DNA of 64,000 nucleotides from Isoetes taiwanensis (GCA_021234155.1 JAJEKV010000030.1:10480525-10544524), one strand, 5' to 3'. Shown: positions 1 through 12,816, counted from the stretch's first letter. The notes: a model not told the origin generated them from the sequence alone. Program-made: numbers and translations.

Positions 1-619
1 GGAGTGCCATAAACTCTATCCAGCCTAGAGTATGCCCTACCATGCCCCAGCCAATTATTGCACCAAGTAAAATTCCGATCCCCGGGAAGCTCTGTCAAAC
101 CCCACTCCTGCACAAACCTAAGCCATTGGTCACGCTCAAAACCCTGCACAATATCTGAATCAATACCATGCCTGTCCTCTGGGAGCTCCACCATGTTAAA
201 GTCATCCAGGACAAACCATGTAGAACCCATACCAAAGGATTGGAGCTTATTTCGCAATTGTGCCCATAAGCAACCTCTCTGAGTGGCCCCAATTGGTGCA
301 TACACATTCAGTAAGCCCCACTCTGACCGCCCTCCTTCCATTTAATCACTTTGCCATCGCCTTGGCTATCTGTGGGCTGAAAAGGTTACATGTACAACCA
401 TTTTCCAACAAATCAAAGTACCTCCCCGCCCCTCGCCTGCGTTGTACCGCAGCGACGCATCGATTACCCAAGATATTCATTAGGTTGGTAATATCACCCC
501 TGGCACATTTAACACAAGATATCTGGATTAAGATTCTTCACAGCCATGGCGAGACATGCTCGCTTATTCGGAGAGGATTTGATGCCTCTCACATTCCAAG
601 ATAGAATTTTCTTATCCAT
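1..619 (-). mobile_element. LINE ORF2 endonuclease domain, decayed, runs off the window edge
   Basis: The minus strand from 619 downward begins with a Met and a typical apurinic-endonuclease start (KILSWNVRGIKSS). Further on are NVYAPIGATQRG and DDFNMVELPEDRHG, which match the conserved endonuclease blocks of plant LINE ORF2 (GDFNMVE type). A stop after NPDILC and frame changes show it is dead. The reverse transcriptase would lie before base 1. In non-LTR retrotransposons this domain nicks target DNA to prime reverse transcription. The lineage is not assigned. Confidence 0.8.
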
Positions 620-2345
620 GTGGGTCGTTGTGCACCAAGGGTCCGGGATCCCCTTGTAAAGCCTCACATGCCTCAACACTATCAGGCCGTGAAGAAAAGT
701 TCTCGACTACCCGACAATCACCATTCGATCCACTTGAGGAGGGACCTCATGCAATGGGACCGCAATGGGCTAAGTGACCCTCTTGAGGAACTCTCACCGA
801 GCTCGCCTCCTAGAAACAACTTGTTGCCACCCTTCCTTTTTTTTCTCGCCGCAACTCTTCAATGCGGCAAGTCTCCCTACGCACCTCGGGATCCACCATA
901 TGAGAGGAGGGTTCAGTTGTGTCTCTGATGCCCACCCGCCCACACCCACCTTCAACACGGGGGGAACAAGTGCGAGGGGGTGAAGGCGGCCAACCACTAT
1001 TTGCTCACCTTTGCTTGGGCCGAAAGTGAGGTTTATCTTTGGTGAAACCGCTTAAGCGAGGAAAACATTGCCAAAAGCTCTCCCCCATTGAGCAAGTCCA
1101 ACCGGAAGTAAGAATAAAAATCACCACTTTTAACCACAAGACTCGAGGTACCATCTCATCTCCCCAATACCTACACATATCTGCGGGTGCACCCACAATC
1201 GAGTCGCGCTATGTGAGTTCCCGTACCACTAGAAACTCAAGCACCATCATCTCTCGAGGCGATCTTGGATTTGAAGCCAACATGGCACTCTAACCGCAGC
1301 AGGCCCAGCGTAAGAGAAACCCGGAGCATAATGCCGGAACAAAACATAGGCCCCTCCCATACGCCGCCACTCCATGCGAGACCAACCGCTCCACCGTGGC
1401 CTCGAAATCAACCATAATAAGAAAAAATTATTACCCGAGACTTCGTGGTCACATATGGAGGCAACCCCACCTCTTAAACCGAGCCCGTGAGCCGCATCTC
1501 CAAGCCTCTGCATATCCAAAAAGGCCCGATTGAAATGGCCTTACAATCAAGATGCAACCAAATTCTCTCAGATAATGCACATGCTTCGGGTGATTGATTT
1601 CTACAACAGAGGTAATGATTTAAAACTTGTCGCAAATCCTCCTTATTATTACTCGCTTCTAAGATAAGCGAAGGCCTCTGTCACCCTAGAACTTTTCTCT
1701 CTCACTTTTCTGCTTTACAACGGTTGCCTAATCCAATCGTAAAAACCTAGGCCTAGAAAGGCGGGCAACAATGTCATTACCTTTCCATGCATGAGGAGTT
1801 GGGGCTCGTGGCGGTTGAGGCACCACCTCCGAGAAGCTACTGATATCCGAAAGGGGTCCTCTCGGCGACATCACCATTCACACCAACCAAGGATGGCAAA
1901 GTTACAGACTCCAAAGGTGGCATTGAGCTGGGCACCACCTCTCTATTCTCCATCCCACCCGACCCCAAAAGCCGGCTCCACGGGAATCCACCGGCCCCCT
2001 CTTGGATACATCCCGGCTAAGAATTGGCTCTTGAAGATCCAAAGGCCAAGCCGACGCAGGTTTTGGATATATCCTTGCCTCCTTTCTTTCCTCTCGCAAA
2101 GATCTCGACGACATCCATCCACGCCCCGCCCTTCTCGTGCCCAAACTTCGGTCGTGTAATTACCCGCCATCACCATGCTCAGGGGTTTACAGCAAAAGGC
2201 CGCAACAGGGGGGTCAAATCCGGCCCCCAAACACAGCAAAAACCAAAGCAAAATATGTGCAAAAAGAAGGATCACTGAAAGAGCTTTCCAACGAACCAAA
2301 GATCGCTGAAAACGGAGTCCGGATGCAGAAGTTATGAGGGATTCC
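620..2345 (-). mobile_element. Probable LINE ORF1 (gag-like) region, decayed
   Basis: This lies just upstream of the LINE endonuclease start, where ORF1 of the same element is expected. Minus-strand frames are broken by stops and shifts, but fragments such as GTHIARLDC near 1205 resemble the DUF4283/zinc-knuckle ORF1 proteins of plant LINEs. ORF1 proteins bind element RNA. No frame is open over the whole stretch and no intact CCHC knuckle was found. The 5' limit near 2345 is a guess from where coding-like composition ends. Confidence 0.45.
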
Positions 2346-2349
2346 ACAA

Positions 2350-3780
2350 ACCGCCACTGCCGCCATCACCATGGCGCCCATCTGAGCGCCTTACCATCCT
2401 TTTCCCTTAAAGAGCATGTTGTTCGTACTTGTAGAAGTTTTACAATATGCGTGATGAGAATTACAAATATATAATATATGTTGATGCTAATAGTTGTGAA
2501 CAATATTTGAACCATGTAAAAGACAAGCATATATGAAGCACATCAAAGCAAAAAAATTATGGCACACAAGCTAAAATAACACATATCAGAGTAGACAAAT
2601 TGTAGCGCACAAGCTAAAATAACAAGTCATGTTTACATTTATGAATTTAAAATCTGGCAACATATCTTTATAGGAATCTGGCCCTTTCCAGAACTAGAAT
2701 AATATTTTAGGGATCAAGGGAGAAATTCTTTTTGAAAACAAGAATTAAGTATCAAGTATTATATTGTTTTGAAGTAGCAATTTTGATTGATTGTGAAAGC
2801 ATGACTTTGAAGTATGATTTAAGCCGCTTCACCCTCGGGCCACAGAGGGCAACCCTCCGTGCGCAGCACCTTGTTTATTCTTGCAAACGTGCAAGAGGTG
2901 TTGTTCTATGCAACATAATTCTCCTGGATTCAGTGCTCAAGTATACAGAGCAGGGGCTGGAGCTTCATTAATCTCCAGCATCTCGCTGCATTTTGCAAAG
3001 CCATAGTGCTTGAGCCATCGCCATATTTGCTTCCTTTGTTTGGTTATGTAGCATCTGGATCATGCAATGCATGTTGGATCTCTGGTCGTCATCCTTCACA
3101 TTCTTAGATAGGCGCAGACATGAGATAAGTATATATCTGCATCTACTTGCATCAAAATATTAATCTGATCAGCGGGTTTTTTTTTTTTTTGTGTGTCTTG
3201 AGTGGAGTGAGTTTTACTTCCCCTCTGCAAGGTTGACAAATAGGTCTACTAAATTGGGAAAAACATTCTTGTGAGGCCGCATGAATCTTAACATTAAGGG
3301 AAGTTATCACCTTTCATAGTAGTATCTTATTTGGAATATACCCCCAATTGTAAATTTTGTTCCTCTCATGAGCTTTGAGACATTGTCGGCCAGTTTCCTT
3401 ATCTTTGAAATCCCTACAAATGATATCTTCTGGTCAACATTTATCAAATATAAATACGGCCATTCATATACATGTTGCTTTGGTGGTTTCTATATAATAG
3501 TAATATAAAACCAAATAATTAAGGTCAGAGAATTTCCGCTAGCAAGCCAACCTCTGGTTTAACTCATAATAGACAGGCGTCCTAGCAAAGTTCACCAAGA
3601 GGGAAGGTTCAAAAACTACACCTTAGCATGCCCTAACTATTATAAAAGTTATAATCAATCCAAGCACAAGAATAATCAAAGTAGAATGTTACCATTTACA
3701 TATGATATTAGTATCCATAGTGTGAGCTAGTAAATCTTTTTTGAGCTTCTTTCAAGCGTTGTTTTCTAATCATAATCGCA
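2350..3780. other. Gene-less AT-rich interval
   Basis: No ORF with a recognisable product was found on either strand. A 12-base T run lies near 3180. The remainder is AT-rich unique-looking sequence. Confidence 0.5.
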
Positions 3781-3784
3781 TTCC

Positions 3785-5230
3785 AAAAGAATAGAATATC
3801 ATAGAATAGAATAGAGTTTTTATCGTCCACAGAGACCAATTGGCCTATGGGACCCAAAAGGAGGCGCAACATGCGTATTACTGTCTGGGTAATCCCTCCC
3901 CCCTCCCAAAAAAAAGGACCTGCCCCGAAGGGTTGTTTGGGGGAAAAACTGTGACAGGAATAGGTTTATTGTCAAACTGTACAAATGCAAATACAAATAT
4001 ATATCATGGGGAAAAGAAATATGTACACGTATCAGGTAAGTGCCAGAGGACCGAGCTGATCTCAGCAATCCATGATCTCTTGAAGGGATGATCCTAACCT
4101 CCGTACCGAGCCCGTGCTCAGCATCTCATGCAGGGGCTGGCCAGGACAGACCAGCTCAATATAGCGTATCCGAATATCATCATAGGCCAAACAACTCTGA
4201 AGGATATCGCATTCGTCTTCCACAGCTCAAACCTAACAGCGTTGACAAAGCCTCTCCTGACGTGGCTCCTTAATCCATCTTTCCGTCTCAATCCAGAGAT
4301 GGTGTGCACCTGTGTAGATAGAGGCAATGGATCTGAGCTTTTTCATGGGTAGATGAGTACGCAGGTAGCATTGCGGGCCCTGCTCCAATATGGGATTTAT
4401 GTGGCATTGATAATGTGCCGTCTTGACCTATTCAAGGGCGCTGGCATCCCATAGCGTGCTGAGGAAGCATGTATCAAGGTACTGTCTGAAACCGTGGCGA
4501 TTTGCCTCCATTTGCACTCTGATGCACCTGGGCTCCTGCACATTTCATCTGGCCAGCTACTGAGCTCGATTTTCTGCCCAACAAGCTTTTAGGCTTGAGG
4601 TCCCATTGTCACAGTGTAAGCGAGGTTAGGGAGACGAGTATCGTCCATGCTGACTACCTTCTGGAAGTAGACGATGTGTCTGTCAAAGGCCCACATTTGA
4701 AGAGGCAAGAAACTTATTTTCTGCAATACTATCTGTTATGGGACTGTGGACTTCACCCCCCGGGCCCATGCCAAGAAAGCTTTCTGCACCTGCTCCAAGT
4801 CATTCCAAGTGGTGAGGAAATCACTGGGCCCCATACCTCGACCCCATACAAAAGCACAGGTTCTACTAGCACCTTGAAGAGGTACGATTGGTGGGCCCAA
4901 TCATACAGCTCTGCCTTGTGGCTATTGTTCTGCATTGCGTAGAGTGCCTTCCAACCTACTGTGGCTCGCAGCCAGATGGAATTGTCCCAGTTCATGGCCG
5001 ACGGGAACCCCACCCCAAAATATTTGTAAGCGGATATCACTTCAATATTTTGGCCACGATAAGTGAGGGTCCGGGCCCTTGGCTGGCGTGTGGATGATAT
5101 GAGAACTACGTTGGTCTTGGCTAAGTTGACGCGCATATCAGTCACCTGGCAAAATGTGTTTAGGGCATCGAGATAGCGTTGCATGTCTTCCTGAGTGTGT
5201 GCTAGGAGGTCCACATCATTAGCAACACCT
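3785..5230 (-). mobile_element. 5'-truncated LINE, RT C-terminal half plus 3' region with ATTCT-type tail
   Basis: Read on the minus strand, the element starts inside the RT active-site motif (ANDVDLLAHTQEDM, where a working element has YADD). It continues with the thumb-like part (KYFGVGFPSA, LVEPVLLYGVEVWG). The 3' end carries a conserved block (TGGGTCCCATAGGCC near 3850) and then an ATTCT-type microsatellite tail at about 3787-3815. Short tandem tails instead of poly(A) are seen in several non-L1 LINE clades. The D-to-N change in the catalytic motif and the truncation make it inactive. It is the same family as the copy at 16.3-18.7 kb. Confidence 0.8.
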
Positions 5231-5239
5231 AAAGTGTAA

Positions 5240-6500
5240 CTATGAAGTTCAATCCAGAAGCAGTGGTTGAACATGAAATTCCACATTTAATCTTAGGTGA
5301 TTCCATCACCATCTTTCCTTCTACATTACACACCATCCATGACATCCCAATGCTGTCTAAGAATCTTTTACATAAGGTGTCCTTCGCATCCAATGATACA
5401 AAAGAAATGTTCACGGTGGCCAACGGCCACCACGATACATTTCTTGTATTTTAATAAATTATCAAAATGTCCCTATTTGTGCCAATGACAAAAACAATCA
5501 CAAATTTTACCTCTCGATTCAGTCGTGCATTGAATGTTGTTTCGAATCAGGCCACAAATGCTATTGCGAGAAAAAGCTTCGCATTTAGTCACACACGATA
5601 TCTCTTCCAAATCAGGCCACGAACACGAATGCTCTTTCTAATTGTGAGATATTAGCTTATTGGATCTTGTTCAAAACTGCCTTACACACACAAATGTTCT
5701 TCTGAATTAGGCAAAAAAAATTCCTTCATTTTGGTCAATGAAACAAGTGACCCTTTGGTTTGCATTCATTATAAAAATGGCAGATCGACGTCATAGAACA
5801 GAAATTCAAATCTTTCAAATTTATTTGAGATTTTCTACTTAGAAGCAGCCAATCAAATTATAAGCTTCATTTATGTTCATAAATGGCATGGGTTCAACAA
5901 ATTTTGAAAAAAATGCTAGGCGCAAACAAATTTGGGGTAATGATGGGCATAAACCAATTATGAGGAGTCATAATTCTGGATATATTAAGCTAGTTCTGTG
6001 GATGGTTTATGTTCCAAGGAAAAAAATTGAAGGAATAAGCAAAACTTGGTGATCGAACAACAAAATCCAATATTGGCCAACACTGTTTCATCACTGGATG
6101 CCCATTGCTGTTTTGTCACATGAAGGGCATTTTCACAATTTAATAAAATATAGGGGCATTTTGATAAGACAATAGTTAGAAAAGCTTTTGAGGACAAGAA
6201 GAGATCAAGACCATCCTTGTAATATTGGACATGGTCATGTTTAAATCAGCCTTAAATCAGGTTAAAACGACCTTCAATCACAAAAAAATGCGCTTCAAAT
6301 TTTTATTTTTAGTTTTTGGACGTGGCTTGAACATGACAAAGACCTGTTTAACCCTGGTTTTAAGGGGCTTTTCACACGACTAGTGTGTCTTATATTTTAG
6401 GGCATACTATTGGTGCATGTCAACATTTAAGAACTAGTTTTCACACGAAGCCATATAAGACATGTCTTATTTAAGTTCGGGTAGGTTCGAATAGGATTGG
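5240..6500. other. Gene-less AT-rich interval
   Basis: No supported gene. The sequence is AT-rich with scattered short ORFs that show no recognisable motif. Confidence 0.5.
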
Positions 6501-6513
6501 TAAGGGCAATGGA

Positions 6514-6633
6514 GTCTTATTTTATACCGGAGGACTTCCCCTGCCATAAAATAAGACACCACTTATTATATTCTATTTTATTCTATTGACCAATCATATT
6601 CAAAGTAATAGGTGGTCTTATTTTGTGATGGTT
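6514..6633. repeat. Foldback / MITE-like inverted repeats
   Basis: A 12-bp perfect stem (GTCTTATTTTAT at 6514-6525, complement at 6546-6557) is followed by another inverted copy of the right arm at about 6608-6633. All arms share the word GTCTTATTTT. This is compatible with a small foldback element or MITE remnant. No target duplication was resolved. Confidence 0.4.
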
Positions 6634-6952
6634 TTCACAATAGTATTTGATAGTGTCTCATTTATATAATGTACACAGGACACCGCTGAAAAAGAATAAC
6701 GAGGGCAGCCGTTGTGTGAAGCAAGCTTATAAAACTTTTGTAAATTAATTATTGAGAGATGCTATCATTATTTGAAGCAAACTTCAAAACGAAAATCACG
6801 GTTAACCAAGTCAAGAGGAAGGCCATGGCAGTCATTGAAAGCATCCTCATATTTACAATCTTAAGTCTACAAAACAAAGGTAGATGGCACGATGGCAGAT
6901 AAGGAAAATATCTACAAGAAAAAGAGCTGAACCCTACAAACTATATCAGAGG

Positions 6953-8137
6953 TCAAGAAGCCAATGTTAGGCTGATTCTGTCATCATCATCAAGCTGGAA
7001 TTGAGTACCCAGCTTTCTTCCTTCACGATTCAGCACTCCAACTAACCATTCAGCGTCCTTCCTAGATACTCTATTCAATCTAAAATGTCTAATCTGCATA
7101 GGGGTCATCCTGAGAGCCTCTAATTTACCCTTTCTTTCTGTCCTCAAGCTTGGAAAATACATCAGTGTTAAATCATCTCTGTAGTGATCATGTCCTTGCC
7201 CTTTAATCCCCTCATAGTCGTTAAGAAAATCTCCACAACCATACAGAATAAGCTTTCCATTATAAACTTCAATTCCCTTCACATGATGAGAAGAATGCCC
7301 ATGAATCAGATCAATTCCTGCATGATCTATCAAGGCATGGGCAAATCTGGCTTCTTCTTCTTCAATTTCATATCCCCAATTTCCTCCCCAGTGAATAGAA
7401 GCTATCGCTATATCCCCCTCATTTTTTTTCCATTCTGAAACCATCTTAGAAACCATCTCAACAGATTGAGCAGAGTAATCAGGCAAATAATTCACACCTG
7501 CCCTGTTTTCTGTTGCCCCCCATTTAGGAGGCACTCCACTAGTATCAAAAGCAAAGGAAAAAACCAACACTCTGCCTTTACCTTCGATCTCTATAACTGC
7601 AGGAGCTCTTGCTTGAAGAATATTCAGTCCAACTCCGGCAGTTTTGATACCCAAGCTATGCAAAGTATTCAAAGATTCTTCCAAACCCTCAAAACCCCAA
7701 TCTAGAATATGATTATTTGCAAGAACACAGCAATCTATCTTTGCAGCGGTCAAGAGGGGGGCGTTTTTAGGATGCATCCGATAATTGATCCCTTTAGGCA
7801 TCCAGGAATTGCTTGTAGTGACACTAGTCTCTAAATTTATGATTCTTGCATCAGGATTTAACCTATCAAGCTCTGTTAGGGCATCGCCCCAAATGTAAGC
7901 GAAATCTACAGACCTGTTGATAGGGCCGTTGTAAAGTTCTGCAATTTCGATATATCCCTTGGCGCTGTTCATTGCGGGCTCATAGATCCGGGGGTCGCAA
8001 GAGAAGGGCAAGATTTGGTCGATTCCTCTTCCGGTCATTACATCTCCGCACAAAAAGAGAGTGATAAGCGCCATCGTATCTTTTGCAGGAGAAGAAAAAG
8101 CTCTCCTCCAAGGCAGCCGCCGGAACCTTAGCATCAA
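6953..8137 (-). CDS. CapA-family metallophosphatase-like protein (PGA_cap domain), bacterial type
   Basis: This 394-residue intronless ORF matches the CapA/PgsA family named for bacterial poly-gamma-glutamate capsule synthesis; the reaction of plant homologues is not established. Family motifs appear in order: LCGDVMTGRG near residue 28, INLETSVT, LANNHILDWG, SIHWGGNWGYE, HGHSSHHVKGIEVYNGK and YGCGDFLNDYEG. These supply the Asp, Asn, Glu and His residues expected of the calcineurin-like metal site. The domain proper starts near the second Met (base 8074). The first 21 residues are Arg-rich with Ser and Pro and could be an organelle-targeting extension, so both starts are possible. The length is normal for the family and no frame damage is seen. 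Introns are absent, unlike the spliced genes at 41 and 61 kb. Flanking DNA is plant repeat, so the gene looks resident, and ancient bacterial transfer is the likely origin. Confidence 0.88.
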   Translation of the reverse strand: MMLRFRRLPWRRAFSSPAKDTMALITLFLCGDVMTGRGIDQILPFSCDPRIYEPAMNSAKGYIEIAELYNGPINRSVDFAYIWGDALTELDRLNPDARIINLETSVTTSNSWMPKGINYRMHPKNAPLLTAAKIDCCVLANNHILDWGFEGLEESLNTLHSLGIKTAGVGLNILQARAPAVIEIEGKGRVLVFSFAFDTSGVPPKWGATENRAGVNYLPDYSAQSVEMVSKMVSEWKKNEGDIAIASIHWGGNWGYEIEEEEARFAHALIDHAGIDLIHGHSSHHVKGIEVYNGKLILYGCGDFLNDYEGIKGQGHDHYRDDLTLMYFPSLRTERKGKLEALRMTPMQIRHFRLNRVSRKDAEWLVGVLNREGRKLGTQFQLDDDDRISLTLAS

Positions 8138-8639
8138 CCCGCCATCGCCAGAGCTTCACGCCGGATGTACAGATACATGGAACTGGCGGAACTAGAGTTT
8201 TGAAGTCGGGTCATCCAAATATGGGTTACACAGGTTTTGCCGGGGTTTTAGAATTCAATGGTTGGAAGGAATATTATCATGAATAGATGCAGGGTTGGAA
8301 ATTGAGCCTTGCAAGACCCCTTTTACCATGCAAAATAAAGTCTAACAAGATGCTGACGCATCAATGGGGTTGCCCTTTAAAGGAGGCCCGAATTGTGGCG
8401 TAAGACAAAATATGCCTCACTGCCTCGTATTATGGCTAAACCTTGTATTATGGCTTCTCAGCCACTGGATAACAGCACATTTGGCAGCATATTCCCTCTC
8501 CATAAATCCACAACGCCCAAACCGAGTCTTTTGTAGGTCAAACTGGCCCTTGTTGACCCGACTTTGAAGGGCGCATTATTAAGGCACAGACCATTGGATA
8601 AAACAGTATTCTGGCTTTTGTATAGTATAGTATGAAAGC

Positions 8640-8930
8640 AACAGAACAGATTACTGTGTAATGTTTCCGCAATCAGAAGAGTATTCTTGTAACAACACTC
8701 CAGCCAACAACATGACGAACACCATATAATGACATGAGCCTGGGGAATCGAACCCCAGATGAATCCAGAGCTCATGGCTTAAACTTATCTGAACCTTCAC
8801 AATCCAGTTTAATTTCTGATCCAACTCAGACTTGCAACAGACCAGGGCTTGGGGAATCGAACCCCAACAAGAATCCTATGCCCTTGGCTTACCTGATGAA
8901 CTAGCCTTTCAAGATCTTCAACAAGTTTTT
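8640..8930 (-). repeat. tRNA-derived SINE-like repeat with two tandem tRNA-like heads
   Basis: Read on the minus strand there are two tRNA-like units. The first (about 8910 to 8845) has an A-box-like TAGTTCATCAGGT and a B box GGGGTTCGATTCCCC. The second (about 8800 to 8740) repeats the layout with the same B box. Each B box sits in a TGGGGTTCGATTCCCCA stem. Neither unit folds as a full tRNA by eye. Downstream sequence lacks coding potential. The pattern fits a dimeric tRNA-headed SINE; the 3' limit is uncertain. Confidence 0.55.
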
Positions 8931-8939
8931 CTTTTGTGG

Positions 8940-10255
8940 CTATGGCAAGGATCTGGTGCAACAGTGCTCAACCCCTGCAAAATACAGATTATCTAGAAAA
9001 CCTCAAGTCAATATGTCCCTCCTTTCATTTGTATTACAGAAGAAAAACATAGGTCATGCAAAAACTCTCAAGGCAAAAACATTGGCGAAAGCACGAGGCT
9101 ATCTGTCCCTCCTTTCATCTCATCAAATACAGAGCATTTCCGGCAATTTTTCTTCATGCCCTTCTGGCTATGGCGCCCTTTCACGGAGATGCGGAAGAGC
9201 TGGAGATAGAAGTAATATCTAGAGGTGGAAGCAGAATCCAGACTTGAAAGAGCTGGAGTTGGAAGCCTTTGAAAACCAACAAAACATAAGCACAGCAGCA
9301 AACCGCATCGCCATCATAAGCACAACACCAACAAAACATAAGCACCAAATCGCACAAAACATGAGCACTCTCCTTGGCCGCCATCCGAGTTTGGCATCAT
9401 CATCCCTGGCCGCCATCTGCCAAGGTGCCCAATGGTTCTTACATCCATCTACCAAGGCCAAGGCCAGCATCTACCAAGGCGCCCAAAATCTCCCATAGCC
9501 ATTTTCTTCGAAGCCATCCAGAATAGAAAGCCATGTGCAGCATCGCCATGTTAGGCATCGCCTGTTCCTCCCCCAAAAATGAACAAAATCAAACCCTAAA
9601 TTCTGCTATTTCGAATCCGCAGTGCCACCGTCAGCAAATACGGTATTCCAATACGAATACCAAGAATAACCTTAACAAATCATAAGTTATAAATATACAG
9701 TTTTTGATTGGACACACATTATGCCTCACTGCCTTGACAAGGGATGGGTCGCTTGTAAGTTGTAACCACTCCATAATGACATATTCACAATGTTCAGCAC
9801 CCATATTTCTTTTTGTACAATTATAACAGTTTGGTGCTTAAAGTTTTAATTAAGTTTATCAATTTATTTAAAGTTTCACCATCCCATGCAGATTCCTTTC
9901 CTTTATACGAGTAGTGCAGAATAACATAGCACTTGCCTGCAACTGTTTGAACTTGATGAGATAAATGCCCAAGTCAGCATATTGAGGATTATTACCTACA
10001 TAACTTCACCGTAGAACAGTAGCTAACATCAAGATGAAAAGAGCAGATGTAAACGCTGGGTACTCATGCAATGCACTCATCAAAACACTTCAGCAAGGGC
10101 AAGAAATGAATATTAGCAACACTCATATTTGGCAGAGCATCAGCAAATTCAACTACTTTGTCTTTCTCCATGACCTACTATCCCATCAAGTTGCCACATA
10201 ATTAGCATAAACGAACTAAAGAAACTTAAAGACTAATCTGCATAGCTATAGAAAT
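8940..10255. other. Gene-less interval
   Basis: Only short frames without recognisable motifs are present. Some CACCAACAAAACATAAGCAC-type words recur near 9290-9340. Confidence 0.4.
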
Positions 10256-10261
10256 CAATAA

Positions 10262-10431
<170 letters not shown>

Positions 10432-10874
10432 CCACATGCTTTGACTTAGAGATGACGAGAGAATACTGAGAGAATACGAGAGATGAGAGATGGGGGAGAG
10501 ATGGGAGAGATGGGTGAGAGTGGGAAAACCCAACTCTCACCTCGAGATGATTAAGCCCTAACTAACCAAAATTAGGGCGTTTTTCATTGCCCACTAACCA
10601 AACAATTAGCCTTAATTTTCAAGCTCAAAAACTCGCCTCAAAATGTTTCCCACCGCATCAATACCGGGGGCCATTTCCCTGTTTCTTGATCTTCAAGGCG
10701 CCTAATTCTTGCTCCAAGTATCCAATTCCTCGAAGCAAATAGCCGATTACGATCCAGGTATTCATCCGATCACGCAGGCATTTTCATTATGTTTTTTGTG
10801 CATTCGTTCATTAATTTCTGATCGTCAATTTCCTTTTATGTCGTCCTTATTCCCAATCAATTAATTGGATTCAG

Positions 10875-12050
10875 ATGTCTAAGGCCTCTCGATCCGCTTT
10901 GCGGCAACCCAAGCAAGCCTTTCGTGCCTCCTCTGGATTGAAAAATGGCACCAAGAAGGACCCGGAAAATGACAAAGCCGGATCTCCATGGATGTGCAAT
11001 TGGAGACTAATTAAAGCCAATTCCCTCTTCAAGACAGTCAAAGAAAAGAGATCCAAGCGTGTATTCAAATAAATTGGGCATCCTCCAATATTGTGAGTGA
11101 ATCTTTAGATCTGGAGATTACGCTTTGGCTATTGTTGTGCATGAGCGAGGAAAATTGAAAGTGATAGACACAAAGAATAGGAAGTCCCCCATGCAATGGG
11201 CCGATCACGGTGTCTCCACATTCCTCAATCTCCGAGCGAGATGAAATTGGTAACCGGAGGCACCCTCAACCTCTCAACACACAAAGGAGGGAAATTATGA
11301 TGAAATTGCAGCCCTTTGTTGGGGGTTTAGTGGAGCTGAGACAACTAAAGAACAAATGGGATAAGTCGCAAGCTAAATTTAAAGATGAGAAGGAGGCTTG
11401 TAGCCATACGTTCTCACGAACCATCAAGTTGGCGATGGTATGACGAATGGAAGAAGTTAAATATGGTGTTACCTCGATAATCCAATACCGTGTCTTTGGT
11501 GATGATGGTGAATTTGGCAATGAAGCTTTCGAGGCTGCGGACTTGCATGCCAATTACTCGAAATCTTTCATGAATGACGCTTTTTGAAATCGTTGGAACA
11601 GATCAAACATTTGAAGACCAATTTGCTGATCCACCCAATTCAAACAATGATGTTAACACGGAAATCCAAGCAGTCCAAAGATGCCGAAATTCCAATCAAT
11701 AGGACACCCACAGGGAAACCGCATTTCTTCTTCAAGTCCTAGATCAGCAAAGATGTAATCAGCTGAGTTTTGTGGAAAACCTACAAGTTGAAAGAAGTCC
11801 AGGTTGCAAATAGATGAGGACATTGCAATGGGAATATCACGGATGGCAAGCACATTTGGGGACACAGAGGTGAAGAAATTAGATTTTCTCGAAAGAAGAA
11901 AGTGCAAGAAAAATTGAGTTGGTCGTGGAATTGGAAACAATAAGATCGCAAAAACACCGAAAATTGCGAGAGTCAATGGTCGCAATGACTCAAAGCATAT
12001 GTGAAATGACAAAGGAGACCTTGCTCGAAATTGCCAAACTCACGCCAAAA
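10875..12050 (+). pseudogene. Probable PIF/Harbinger Myb/SANT-like accessory protein, decayed
   Basis: A 65-codon ORF opens at 10875 (MSKASRSALRQPKQAF). Broken frames follow to about 12050. One of these (11210-11443) contains ELRQLKNKWDKSQAKFKDE, which resembles the Myb/SANT-like domain (QLKNKWD motif) of plant Harbinger ORF1 proteins. PIF/Harbinger elements need such a DNA-binding partner beside the transposase, and transposase remains lie 1.3 kb away on the opposite strand. Several stops interrupt the reading frame. A host Myb/SANT-like gene fragment is an alternative. Confidence 0.45.
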
Positions 12051-12098
12051 CAAGGAATAAAGGTTCGTTTTCGGTTATTTGCTTTTTAGAATTTCTTT

Positions 12099-12816
12099 TT
12101 GAACTGTCACAAAATCATCCAAAGATTCTTAAATATTAAAGAAGTTGTACAGCCCTATTATTTTAGCATTAAATATAAGCCTTCTAGTCACAAATCATCC
12201 AAATTAAGTAAAGGCTACTTAAGCTCCCTCCAATTCTTGCATGCAAGCCCCTTCGACAATATGGAGAGAGTCGTGAACCGAAAAGCCAGCAACGCTCTCC
12301 AAGCCGATCCTCCTCTTCTTGAGTTCCTCTTCTTGAGTTCCTATCAAACTCCACCCACCACATCTTCATCTTCCTCCGAAAGCCCTACTATTCTCGACCA
12401 TGATACCTGCCTACCTCCGGTGATGAGGTTCTTCCGGACGGCCATGGGGATTCTCTGCGGCTTTAGTGACCCTTTGTCGGCTTAGAGAATATTTTTCGGA
12501 AAATCAAGAAGACGCTTGACGGCGAAGTGGAAGCAAAAGCGGTTTTCATCTCCCACCGTCCAGCCGGGAGACCACGAAGTTGAAGTTATGTCTCACAAGG
12601 TTATTCATTGCGGCTTGATGGGGAGACCATTGCAGTTTTTATTCGAATGGGCATTTCCGTGGATCAGGAGGTTTTGGAATGGGCAGCAAATTCTGCAAAC
12701 AACCGTACAGGGCATATGGAGTGTGTCTATTTGAAGCTACAGGAAATGTGGTGCCTCCATCAAATTCGTAGTCCAACCTTTCCTTGTGATCTGTGTCCCC
12801 TTTCTATGCGAATCTG
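12099..12816 (+). CDS. Unrecognised coding-like stretch (two frames)
   Basis: Two neighbouring frames, 12099-12485 (128 residues) and 12608-12817 (69 residues), show coding-like composition. The second has GETIAVFIRMGISVDQEV and a Trp/Cys-containing tail. They could be two exons or one frame-shifted gene, but no clean splice pair was confirmed. I do not recognise the product. A relic of the surrounding Harbinger element is possible. Confidence 0.25.

Noticed and set aside
6953-8137. Bacterial contamination explaining the CapA gene
   Set aside because: It is flanked on both sides by plant LINE/SINE sequence in one continuous window, and composition does not jump at its borders.
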